From assembly GCA_005656395.1 (NCBI GenBank), contig SRSI01000066.1, positions 744,001-808,000 on the forward strand: a stretch of 64,000 nt of DNA, written 5' to 3'. Position numbers and translations under genes: made by a program. Of the stretch, positions 42,843-54,736 are shown piece after piece. Numbering within the stretch: position 1 is the first letter of the stretch; the number at the start of each line of letters is the position of its first letter. Source of the stretch: Strongyloides papillosus. Its lineage: Eukaryota > Nematoda > Chromadorea > Rhabditida > Strongyloididae. The notes below the pieces were generated by a model. It was not told the DNA's origin, did not search any database, and saw only the letters and a program-made list of their open reading frames with translations.

Positions 42843-43454
42843 TATTTAACCTTAAAAGAATTATTAAAGTTTTTTCCTTTTAATTATAATATTCGAACAT
42901 CGATAATTTTAAAATTTAAATTTGTGCAAGCTATATTTATAACTATCACAAAAAAATTAAAATACAACAGTGGCATAATTTTTTAAATTTTTTAAAATAT
43001 TAATTAAACGAAAAAAAAGTGTAGCTTCCTTAAAAAATTAAAAATATTAAAGAAATACACAAATAAAATGTAATAATTTCGGATGGTATATGCTAGTCAA
43101 CCGTTGCGAGAGACAACCTTATACACAATGTTGGAATAGTGTAGTCGTCATCAAAAATGATGATGTAGCTTTGGAAAGAGATTTCTATATATCTCATTCA
43201 ATTTCCAGATGATGTGTTTATTTCATTAGTAATATCTTTTTTATGGCCTTTCATTTGAGTATTTTGAAATTTCATTTGCCTTTTTATATACACTTTTCTC
43301 AATATTGCATAGTTTTAACATGAACAACAACAAGTTAAATGCTTGTTTATTTCATTACTTCATAGTCCTATATATAATACAATATTTTTCAGATTTTCTT
43401 TTAATCGTTTTTCTATTCCTTTAAACTAAAATTTCTATACATTAACTTTTCAAC
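42843..43454. promoter_or_regulatory. Divergent region between rps-23 and cdc-48
   Basis: 612 bp between two strong housekeeping genes. The block at about 43080-43230 is less A+T-rich than its surroundings and probably contains the shared promoter. A TTTTTCAG acceptor at about 43385-43392 is a candidate trans-splice site for cdc-48. Confidence 0.5.
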
Positions 43455-45925
<2,471 letters not shown>

Positions 45926-46913
45926 GTGGAACTTTACATAATTTATTTTGATAAGTCTCGCGTATTTTATTTGTAATAATCTTTTTACAAGATCAATTTA
46001 TATTTATACTGATAAAATTGACACAATTACATTTTTTTTATTATAAAATATTCTTAAATCCTTTTTATTTAGTTTTTATGGTAATCTTTTTTTAAAGCTT
46101 TGAATAATTTGGTATTATGGAATTTGATTTTTATCAGATTTTATATTGTTTATATGGAAAAGTAGGCAAATTTAAAGGCATTATTTCTTTTTAATCATAT
46201 AATTTTACAGTTATTTTATTAATATATTATCATTTGACCTGTCATAAAGGCAGTATCAATTATAGCATTTCGATATTTACAGTTTTTGAGGCACAATAAA
46301 CTAGTTAATGGTTTTTTTTGTAGTATCTGTACGTTTCATTTTAGAAAATAAAATGTAAGAACTACAATTCTTGATAAAGATATAGTTTTTTTTATGTATA
46401 ATGCTTTCTTCTAGTTGTTTTTTGATATGTTTAAATGGCAAAAACAAGGCTACTTGTGTAGCAGAAGAGGTTGTGATATCGTGATCAACGTTGTTTTTAA
46501 ATCTTAACTATGCGCAGAATTTTATTTTTGTTAATTTTCATAATTTTCCATGACAGTATACTCAATTAGCCGAAAGCTTTTTAAATTTAGTCAAATAACA
46601 AAATATGAAGAACTAATTAAGAGTACTATTTATGTAGGTATCGACCGAAAGGCTAGATTTTTCTCATTTTTTAGTAAATTATCATTTTGCATGAACTTAT
46701 GAAAAAACTTTTTTACAAAGTCATGTTACCTGTAAATATCTACCTATATACAAATATATAAGGCTTAGAGTGAATATCTTGGTATTTAAATGCTCAAAAT
46801 TGTTTAAAGCGTTATAAATCTCATTAAAATTTTTATTAAATACATTTAATACTGATTAATTGTAAAAGTATATATAAATAAAAGTATGTAAAATTTTGTA
46901 ATAATTTCTAGTA
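45926..46913. other. cdc-48 3' region and upstream spacer
   Basis: 988 bp without coding sequence. The first few hundred bases are T-rich and likely 3' UTR. The segment ends with TTTCTAG three bases before the ATG of the next gene, a candidate trans-splice acceptor. Confidence 0.45.
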
Positions 46914-48530
46914 ATGACATCTGAAAAAAATAGTACTTCTTACTACAATGAAACAAAAGATAATTTTAGCTATGATGAAGATTTGGAGAGTAAATTAAGG
47001 TATGACAAAACTATTTGATTAAAAATATTTTAAAGAGAATTAAATGAAGAAGAAACAAGTTGGAGTTCAATATATTTAGTATATGTAATGCTTTTTTTTG
47101 GTGGAATACAAGTAACAGTATATTTTACTTCAATGTGGCCATATTTATTATCAGTAAATCCAAAAGCTAATGTAAATACTTTGGGATGGATTGTAGCTTC
47201 ATTTAGTATAGGTCAAGCTGTAGGATGCCCATTATTTGGATGGTGGAGTGAAAAAATAAAATCGACAAGAATTCCTGTATGTTTTGGTTTAATTTTTGTA
47301 ATGACCGGGAACTTTATATATTCAATTTTGGCAAATTTTTCATCAGAAAAAGTTAGTTATATAATGATTCTATCACGTTTTCTTGTTGGTATTGGTTCAG
47401 GAACAAATGGTGTATTAAGAGCTTACAATTCTACAGCATGTACCCAATCAGAAAGAAGAAAAGTTGTGGCACTTGGAGTAGGTTCAATGACATTAGGTGC
47501 AACCTTAGGACCTGTTATACAAACAATCTTTAATCCTGTTGGAATTAATGGCTATTTATTATTTAACATTTTTAAACTTAATATGTTTACATTTCCACCA
47601 CTTGTTATGATTGTCATATGTACAATTAGTATAATATTTTTTTTCACTTCATTTAAAGAAACATTTATTGGAATTGATGAAGACAATGAAAATAATAAAA
47701 ATCACAATGATAAAATGGTAAAGGACAAAAAAATATTACCACCATTTGATAAAATTGCTGTAACAGTTTGTATTTATAATTGGTTTGTTATTCAAACGAT
47801 GGCAACAAATGTCGAAGTATTGGCATCACCTTTAACAATAGTTATGTATAATTGGACGGATAAGGAAGCAATATTCTACAATGGTATTATGCTTGGATGC
47901 AGTGCTATAACAAATTTTATTAATTTCTTACTACAGGCTTTTACGAGGTTAAGATATGTGTACGTTTTTTTAAGTTTTGTTATTATAAAATATTTAGTGA
48001 TGCAAGAAAAATGATTATTACTGGAATAGGAATGTTTTTTATATTTAACATTATAAATTATCCATTGCCATTTTATACAGAAAAATTAGATTATATCGAA
48101 CATCTTCCAAATACTACAATTGAAAGTACTTACTATAGTGGTGGATGTTCCAGAAAATTTGAATGGTGTGAGGATACTCCAAGAACACCATTTATTTTAT
48201 ATACTATTTCTTTTGTTTTTTGTTTAGGAATTGGGTTTCCTTCAATATCAGGACCAAATGGTGCTCTATTTGCAGATATTTTAGGACCAAGAAGACAAGG
48301 TTTTATGCAAGGAATTATGGAATTATTTGGTTCAATAGCTAGAGCAATTGGTCCAGTCTCTGCTACGTATGTTTATTTTTATTTAGTAATAAAAATTTTT
48401 TTCCAGGTGGCTTTTTTATCATAGTGGAACAAAATATTGTATGTTAATGCAAGGTACACTAGTTTTCATTGCCATCAGTTTAAATATCATATTTAGAAAG
48501 AGACTTATTCCATTACAAATTAGAAAGTAA
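46914..48530 (+). CDS. MFSD8/CLN7-like transporter, four exons
   Basis: Exons are 46914-46999, 47036-47947, 47998-48366 and 48407-48530, giving 496 aa, with introns of 36-50 bp and consistent phases. A twelve-helix major facilitator. The first half has GWIVASFSIGQAVGCPLFGWWS and SRFLVGIGSG, the MFS motif A and helix 4 patterns seen in MFSD8. The second half has ILGPRRQGFMQG and SIARAIGPV, parallel to MFSD8's ILGPKPQG and ARILGPV. MFSD8 is a lysosomal membrane protein, mutated in a human neuronal ceroid lipofuscinosis and linked to chloride conductance. The first ATG follows an acceptor-like TTTCTAG. The gene has more introns than most in this window. Confidence 0.85.
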
Positions 48531-49481
48531 TCTTTAAAACTTCAATAATTTATAAATTATTATTATTTAAATTAGATATATTTAATGTAAAATCAAGTTG
48601 TTTAAAAAATTATTTATAAATAGAAAAAATACACTATAACTTTTAAGTAATGCTAATTTTTATGGTTGACTTTAGCAATAATTATAAAGATTGTTTGAAG
48701 AAAAAAAGATAAATAATATATTGAATATAAACATAATAATACCAACCATAAATGACTTTATGTAAACATATGTTTTTCTATATACACTATTTAACTTTTA
48801 TTTAATTTATTTTTCTATAGTTATGAAACTGTTTGAAAAATTATTGAAATTTCCTCATATTTTTTGGTTTCAAATAAACAAAAAATAAAAAAAAGACAAA
48901 TATGGCAAAATTAGGAAAAATGTCTTATAACATAAATCATTTTTAAGAAAGATAATTTTTCCATTTATGAGGATGTTTTTGGGGTAAGTAAATTTATTTG
49001 GAATAAAAACTTTTGTAATCAGTTATCTCTTAAATACATTTAATGTCAACTACATTAATGTTTACGCTTTAACTAAATTGAAAATTAAAGAATATAAAGT
49101 TGTATAAATAATGACATTAAAAAAAATAAAATTTCAAAAAATTACAAAGTTTTATATGTTATGAAATAATTTTATACTTTGAATTAATAAATAAATGACA
49201 ACAAATGAATAAAGTATTTTAAAAATACCTACTTTATTTATTCAATATGTTTTCATAAATTTAGAAATATATTATATGAATGAGAAAATACAAAAAAATA
49301 TTATTTTGTCATTAAAATTTCTTTAAATATTAAATAAATTTCTAGAATGTACATTTATTTACAAATTTTTCAACAGCCTTTTTCAAAACATAAAAAAGAT
49401 TCTTTTTCAATATTACAAGAATTTGATAAGATATTTCTACATATTTCACAATAACTTGATGATTTAACGATATAAAAAATT
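48531..49481. other. Intergenic between convergent genes
   Basis: 951 bp of A+T-rich DNA at the 3' ends of the MFSD8-like and dehydrogenase genes. Nothing else can be supported. Confidence 0.45.
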
Positions 49482-52400
49482 TTATGTTAAATGCTCAAAT
49501 ACTTTTTTACACATATTATCTGAATAATTCCACAACACTTTTTGATTTCTAACATCACTCGCTTCAACGGATGATTTTAATTGTTTACCATTCATATCAA
49601 AGAATCTGCCAGAAACTTTATCAAAGACACCAGCTTCTAATAAACCGGCAATTGACTTATTTTCTTTTCCTTCAATATTCGATAAAGTACTATCTGATAA
49701 TGATAACTTGCCATTTCGTTTAATAGCTGTTTTTTCTAATGTTGGTGAGGCATCAACAATGTTGATATTTATACTTTCATCATCATTCTCATTCATCATG
49801 TGGTATAAGTGTAACATCATCATATGATTCATCAACATTGTTCTTGAAAATTGCATATATTTGTCATAATTCTTCTCACATTGCATATCTTCTAGGTCTA
49901 GTCTATTTCTTAAAATTTATAAAGTTAAACTTATTATTGGATATAATGTATTATGTGTCAAAATAAATATCAGATATTATTGATAATTATACCAGGGATA
50001 TCGTAGATATCCTGCAAGTATAATTTATATTATATAAGATACTAACGTAGTGAGATTGCTTTGCATAACGCGGTCTTTTCCTTGGATTTAGTCCTTTTCT
50101 TGCACGGAATTTCGGAATTCCGTACAGTTTTGGTGGTGCGCCACTATTTAATCAGATTTTTGTAAGTGATAAGGTGATACTGTACTCGTAAGGTGTGGGA
50201 ACAATAATTTAACACAACAAGATTTATTATAATTAATTATATATACTCGTACATGTAACCTGGTGATATAAGGGAGTAAATATTAATGGTATTTGATCAG
50301 CAAGTAGCTGGGTGATAGATAATTAATAATATTACAATAATTAATTAAGTATAAGTAATAATTCGGATTAAATTTTGATGGGTGGGTACATACGTTAGTA
50401 TCTTATATAATATAAATTATACTTGCAGGATATCTACGATATCCCTGGTATAATTATCAATTATATGTCGATACTAACGTAGTGAGATTGCTTATTTGTA
50501 GGAGAGAACAGTAGCACCGAAATTATTCCCAATTTCCTTATGATAAAACTTAAAGAAGGAGTGTTCAGATGCCCAGTTAATAGCTTCTATCATATTTGTA
50601 ATAGACCCTGCTATTTCATAGTATTTTGATGCAGCAGCTCCCCTGATGTTGTGTGGTCTACCTATATCTAAGCCAGCTGTTAGGTAGTAATTATAGATCC
50701 ATCTTCCTAGTGTAGTTCCAGTGACATTTTTGTGTGGCTTGAAGTAACTTATCCACAGATTTTGAGAAGTGCGTATAGGCTCCGTACGCTTTAAGTACAA
50801 GGATAGGGCGGTGAGTGGGCATAAGCTCGGATTTGCATATTTTTGAATGTGCATTCTGTGGAATTTGTGAGTGGCTGTAGAATTTTTTGATCTTCCCGGG
50901 ATTGTGAAATTAGCCCATGCATCCGAGAGGGTCATATGATCTAGAGACATTCTAGCAAGCTCGTTCATCCTTTGTGGCGATACAATGGAGATCAGAGTAA
51001 TTGTTGTAAACGTCAAATCTTTGATAGACATTTCCATTGAGGCTGGGTTGTTTTCAATATGTCTCAGAATGATGTCCAAGTCAAATGTCATGTATTTTTG
51101 AATATCATGATTGTAGTTATTCACTTGGATCCCTTTTATGAGTTTGCTTAGCAATGTTTTTTCATGGGATGAGAAGGTTACCTTACGTAACTTTGCTATG
51201 GCTACTAGTGAATTCTTTATTGTATTAACTGTAGATGGAGCGGCACTGGTAGCTATCTTTGATAGATATTTGGTGAGATTCTTAAAGGAGAAGTGTTCAT
51301 CCTTTATTCCATTTTCTTTACAGAAGTTAAGGTAATTTCTCAAATGAGTGGAATAGGATTTTTGAGTGTTAACTGAGTAAGATTGTTGAATGGATTGTGA
51401 AACTTCGGGATCCATGTCACTCAGTGCGACTTGAAGAAAATTCGGAAAAGTCCCACTTTGTGCTTTCGGTTCTTCATTGGAGTTGCACAGTCTGGAAAGT
51501 TAACTATATTATAACCATATAATTGTAGGATAGGGTCCCCGAATTGGGATATTAAAACTGGAAAATAATTTTGATTTTCCCACATTAGGGCTACCAGCCA
51601 AAGATTGCACTTGTCGGTACCCGCTTTACGCAGTACTCTGAGTACTTGATTACATGGGGGAAATGCTATTACTTCCTCATCAATTAAACCCTGCCAGTTG
51701 AATGAGTAGGCATTTCTTCTAAACGCTCGGTTATCATCAAATAACGTTACAAATTTATCACGAAATTTATTTTCATAAGATGCAAACAGATCAACCGAAA
51801 TTATTACATTAAATTTATTTAAAAGAAATTCCTTAATTTCTTCTCTTGCCTTTATAGTTAGAGTTGCTTCTGTTGGGCCTTGTAGGGTAACGGGCATTGT
51901 TCGGGAAAGGCGATCTGCCACCTGATTGTAGGATCCTGGAATATGGTATAAGTTAATATATAGCCTGTGCTCGTAAAAGAAATCGAGTAGCTTTTCCGTC
52001 TCCGATGAGAGAAATATTTTATTAACACTTCCTTTATTATGAACCAACGCTAGGGTAGTTGTATTGTCACAGTAAATGTTAACTATTTTATTATATGTAT
52101 TTTGCAAAAGCCCGAAGCACGTGAAGGATAAGGCCATTAGTTCCTTCTCATTAATATGTTTAGATAATAAGTCGTCCGTAAAGTACCCTTGGACGCTTTG
52201 GGAAGTGTAATCAGGAAAATATACTATTCCTCCATAACTAACATTACATGCGTCTGTGTAAACCTCTATGCTCGCGTGGTCCTGATTATATCGCAGCCCA
52301 TTGGTGGCTTCTATGTTATTGATATACCATGCTAGACCTTGCCTAATTTCCGTTGTTATATTCACATACCTATTGTAACTTGGAGGAAACCCTATACATT

Positions 52401-54736
52401 TATTTACGGCGCGTTGGAGTGGACGTGCTTTGATTCTTGTTAAGAAGTTTGCATAGGATGAGAATTCTATCATGCCTAATAAGCTATAAAGCTGACGTGC
52501 AACTACCCTCTTGAGATTTGAGATGTGACGGGCTGCTTTAATAATGTTATCCAGCTTATCCTGGGGGAGGCGAAGTTCCTCTTTAAGTGTATCTATCACT
52601 AAACCTCGATATTTTATTATATATTTAGGTGACAACTCACTCTTTTTCTCGTTAATGGAGAATCCAGCTGCACGTAACAAATTCATGCAGTATTCGGTAT
52701 GACGTGTTAACAGATCCTTATCCGTATGAGTGATTAGAAAATCATCGTAAAATCTCGTCATTTTTATACCGTTGGCCCTTATCGTGGCGGTTAGGGTGTT
52801 TGTTATTCTATAAAATAGTCTTGGTGCTGAACTAGCTCCAAAGGGCAATACAAGGTAAATGTATGTTTTATTATTCCACCTGAATCCTAAGTATTCAGTT
52901 TGATGTGGTCGTACTGCACAGCTGTGGTATGCTGCGGATAGGTCAATAGAAGTTAAGAAGGCTTTAGGCTCGAGAAGATCCGTTACATCTTTTATCGACT
53001 CACATTTAAAACTAAAATGTTGTATGTAATCATTTAGTGAAGAAAGGTCTAGTACTAATCTCATTTTTTGAAGTGGTTACTACCATTAGAGGGCTGATCC
53101 ATTTGGGATTGTCGTGCTCTTTTATACTGTTGGAGCGGAGGAGATCTTTTATCTCATTTTCAATAAACTGTTCTTCTTCCTTTGAAGAGAATTTATTCTT
53201 ACCTATCTTATGCTGTGTTGGCTCACATAAGATACCTATATCTACACCGTTTATTATGTAATCAAGTAGCACCGTATCGGTTGGCGCAATCTTTTGCCAG
53301 AATGGTAGGCATTGGTGTATTGTATTGGGGGGCATGTTTGGGTTGATTATAACGTACCTTTCCGGCTCGATGTTAGCCGTATTATTGTAAGATCTTTTTC
53401 TGTTTTCCCTTTGGATAAACGAGAGGAGATCCTGTGGTGTATCGGCCACATTCTTGAATAATGCTTCGGCATGCTTAGGAAGTATTGAGATTCTTTCAGA
53501 ACTATCCATACGAGTTACCTTCTCTTCCATATCGAGAGGTACACTGGGAAGCCCTTTGTTGAATTTGGGTGAGAAGTTTCTAAAGGCGACTTCTCTACGT
53601 ATGTCACTTAATCCGTCGACAACATACTTGATATTAATGAGGGCACTGAGTACGGCACTTTTGTTATCTCCTGTTGCAGCTTCAACATTGTGCGATAACA
53701 TACAGACTGACTGGAGTAGGTGATCCTGCATTTTGGCAAGGTTGCTGTCTACTGACCTCATTTTTAATTTAGAGTAGTATGGGGTGCTGAAGGCGGGAGC
53801 GAGAAACTGGAGGTCTTGGTGAACGCCCATTCTATCAGTGATGCTCTCAATGGTTTCATGTGATATTCTTTTGCAGGAGAATATTTTGGATACCGCTTTC
53901 ATACCTTGTTCAGATAACGTCATTGACTTTTTATTGTGCAATAGAGCGTTGATAAGTTGGTCATCGGCACTTTCTTCTGCCGGCTGTTGAGTTGAATTGT
54001 CAAACAGACCCAGTATTTCATTATTATCAGGTTCTTCAGCCATTTGGAACTTGATTCGGCAACGATTTTGTTAGATATTAGTAATAATAACGACAAAATT
54101 CAAGGAAAAGAAAAAACTGATTAAATAGTGGCGCACCACCAAAACTGTACGGAATTCCGAAATTCCGTGCAAGAAAAGGACTAAATCCAAGGAAAAGACC
54201 GCGTTATGCAAAGCAATCTCACTACGTTAGTATCGACATATAATTATAAATACACAATAGATGGTTGATAATAAAACTTACAAACTATGAAGCATACTAC
54301 CAGCTAGAATAATTTTTGATGGAGAATTCTGCTTTAGAATTGGTAACAATTGATTAATAAGATAAAAATGTGCAAGATGATTTACTTGAAATGTAAGCTC
54401 AAGATGATTTTTTGTGATTATTTGCCTTTGTGACATAACGTTTTCACAACAAATAATAACATTTAGCCTAGGGAACCTTGTTTTTACTTCATCAACCATT
54501 AAAACAACTTTATTGAGATCAGAAAAATCAGCTGCAATATATTCTATATTTTCTCTACGTACTGTTTCATTTGTTTCAACAATTGCTGTAATTAATTTTT
54601 CACAATGTTCTTTTGTATCTCCATGAATAATTACATGATTACTATTAGAATTAATAAGGAGGTTTATAGCCGTCTGCTTACCTACTCCAGATAAGCTTCC
54701 AGTAATTAAAATAGTTCTTTTATACATAAAAGGCAT
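49482..54736 (-). CDS. Short-chain dehydrogenase, two exons split by a retrotransposon-filled intron
   Basis: Exons are 54282-54736 and 49482-49908, and the 4373-bp intron contains the DIRS element. The two phases fit exactly and give 293 aa. N-terminal Rossmann motif ILITGSLSGVG (about 10-19) is intact; VNHLAHFYLINQLL and the catalytic-Ser region KIILAGSML are recognisable, as is the C-terminal SGRFF...LWNYSDN block seen in retinol-dehydrogenase-like SDRs. But the usual NNAG reads CCEN, and the YxxxK pair is not kept (YMQFSR), so this may be a pseudoenzyme or a diverged member. The ATG at 54736 is the first in frame. Whether the long intron is still spliced correctly cannot be told from sequence. 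Confidence 0.75.
49985..50025. repeat. Compound palindrome at DIRS left end
   Basis: GGATATC-GTA-GATATCC (49996-50012) is nested inside AATTATAC (49985-49992) and GTATAATT (50018-50025). It recurs inside the internal complementary region (about 50415-50455) but not at the right end. It may be a binding site for the tyrosine recombinase or a transcription-end hairpin. Confidence 0.6.
50038..50155 (+). repeat. DIRS left inverted terminal repeat (118 bp)
   Basis: Reverse complement of 54117-54234 with no mismatch that I can find. It includes a hairpin at 50104-50123: ACGGAATT, a TCGG loop, then AATTCCGT. Confidence 0.95.
50156..50390. other. Non-coding DIRS segment between left repeat and internal region
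   Basis: About 235 bp with no ORF, more A+T-rich than the coding part of the element. It is probably the 3' untranslated part of the element transcript, which is read on the minus strand. Confidence 0.5.
50391..50493. repeat. DIRS internal complementary region
   Basis: Bases 50391-50458 are the exact complement of the left outer end (49982-50049), and 50459-50493 are the exact complement of the right outer end (54211-54245). The two parts meet at one ATT/AAT. This is the splint expected to align the two ends during circularisation in DIRS replication. The stop codon of the recombinase ORF (50492-50494) overlaps its edge. Confidence 0.93.
50492..51415 (-). CDS. DIRS tyrosine recombinase
   Basis: A 307-aa protein. 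The N-terminal half (about 1-100) is the SAM-like core-binding domain, and the rest is the catalytic domain. Catalytic residues can be read: first Arg in SPQRMNELARM, HNIRG (His-x-x-Arg), a second His/Trp region WASEHS and nucleophile Tyr in FFKFYHKE. It should integrate the circular DNA intermediate by site-specific strand exchange, consistent with the ATT at both ends. The start follows the RT stop by five bases (TGA-GTGAC-ATG), so reinitiation is plausible. The ORF ends exactly in the internal complementary region. Confidence 0.93.
   Translation of the reverse strand: MDPEVSQSIQQSYSVNTQKSYSTHLRNYLNFCKENGIKDEHFSFKNLTKYLSKIATSAAPSTVNTIKNSLVAIAKLRKVTFSSHEKTLLSKLIKGIQVNNYNHDIQKYMTFDLDIILRHIENNPASMEMSIKDLTFTTITLISIVSPQRMNELARMSLDHMTLSDAWANFTIPGRSKNSTATHKFHRMHIQKYANPSLCPLTALSLYLKRTEPIRTSQNLWISYFKPHKNVTGTTLGRWIYNYYLTAGLDIGRPHNIRGAAASKYYEIAGSITNMIEAINWASEHSFFKFYHKEIGNNFGATVLSYK
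51421..53064 (-). CDS. DIRS reverse transcriptase/RNase H
   Basis: A 547-aa ORF. RT motifs in order: LVLDLSSLN (start), LTSIDLSAAYH, LPFGASSAPRLF, and FYDDF, the catalytic YDD at about residue 107. RNase H follows with VYTDAC (first Asp), NEKELMAL (Glu), YCDNTT (Asp) and an ADRLSR end. The C-terminal about 130 residues (VDLFASYENK...FNWQG...FPPCNQVL) match the extra domain seen after RNase H in DIRS and related elements, sometimes described as methyltransferase-like. The N-terminal part of the polymerase is in the overlapping upstream ORF. The stop is five bases before the recombinase ATG. Confidence 0.92.
   Translation of the reverse strand: MRLVLDLSSLNDYIQHFSFKCESIKDVTDLLEPKAFLTSIDLSAAYHSCAVRPHQTEYLGFRWNNKTYIYLVLPFGASSAPRLFYRITNTLTATIRANGIKMTRFYDDFLITHTDKDLLTRHTEYCMNLLRAAGFSINEKKSELSPKYIIKYRGLVIDTLKEELRLPQDKLDNIIKAARHISNLKRVVARQLYSLLGMIEFSSYANFLTRIKARPLQRAVNKCIGFPPSYNRYVNITTEIRQGLAWYINNIEATNGLRYNQDHASIEVYTDACNVSYGGIVYFPDYTSQSVQGYFTDDLLSKHINEKELMALSFTCFGLLQNTYNKIVNIYCDNTTTLALVHNKGSVNKIFLSSETEKLLDFFYEHRLYINLYHIPGSYNQVADRLSRTMPVTLQGPTEATLTIKAREEIKEFLLNKFNVIISVDLFASYENKFRDKFVTLFDDNRAFRRNAYSFNWQGLIDEEVIAFPPCNQVLRVLRKAGTDKCNLWLVALMWENQNYFPVLISQFGDPILQLYGYNIVNFPDCATPMKNRKHKVGLFRIFFKSH
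53030..54043 (-). CDS. DIRS ORF1: gag-like protein running into RT N-terminus
   Basis: A 337-aa ORF starting at a good ATG about 75 bp inside the right inverted repeat. The first about 230 residues are helical and charged, in the pattern of DIRS gag proteins, with no CCHC zinc knuckle. The last about 60 residues (from roughly HKIGKNKFSS to WISPLMVV) look like the segment that normally precedes RT motif 1 within the polymerase itself. The frame then runs into a stop while the RT continues in another frame, with a six-base T run (53064-53069) at the switch. So this ORF ends in part of the polymerase rather than at a gag boundary. Confidence 0.82.
   Translation of the reverse strand: MAEEPDNNEILGLFDNSTQQPAEESADDQLINALLHNKKSMTLSEQGMKAVSKIFSCKRISHETIESITDRMGVHQDLQFLAPAFSTPYYSKLKMRSVDSNLAKMQDHLLQSVCMLSHNVEAATGDNKSAVLSALINIKYVVDGLSDIRREVAFRNFSPKFNKGLPSVPLDMEEKVTRMDSSERISILPKHAEALFKNVADTPQDLLSFIQRENRKRSYNNTANIEPERYVIINPNMPPNTIHQCLPFWQKIAPTDTVLLDYIINGVDIGILCEPTQHKIGKNKFSSKEEEQFIENEIKDLLRSNSIKEHDNPKWISPLMVVTTSKNEISTRPFFTK
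54117..54234 (-). repeat. DIRS right inverted terminal repeat (118 bp)
   Basis: The matching arm of the left repeat at 50038-50155, read in the opposite direction, with the same internal hairpin. It lies upstream of the gag-like ORF and so probably contains the element's promoter. Confidence 0.95.

Larger units (their letters stand above)
49982..54245 (-). mobile_element. DIRS-type tyrosine-recombinase retrotransposon
   Basis: A complete-looking element of about 4264 bp, oriented on the minus strand, inside the dehydrogenase intron. It carries three minus-strand ORFs (gag-like, RT/RNase H, tyrosine recombinase), 118-bp inverted repeats and an internal complementary region. An ATT occurs at both boundaries (49979-49981 and 54243-54245), and there is no longer target duplication. 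This is the DIRS1-group architecture, which replicates through a circular DNA intermediate and inserts with a tyrosine recombinase rather than a DDE integrase. By eye it is much less A+T-rich than the flanks and uses different codons. Matching repeat copies suggest recent insertion. Confidence 0.93.

Noticed and set aside
49482..49886. Separate gene for the 134-aa ORF left of the retrotransposon
   Set aside because: It is the second exon of the dehydrogenase: the splice phase and SDR C-terminal motifs match the exon on the other side of the element.
49982..54245. PAT-type element or LTR retrotransposon
   Set aside because: Terminal repeats are inverted, not direct or split, and a tyrosine recombinase replaces the DDE integrase.
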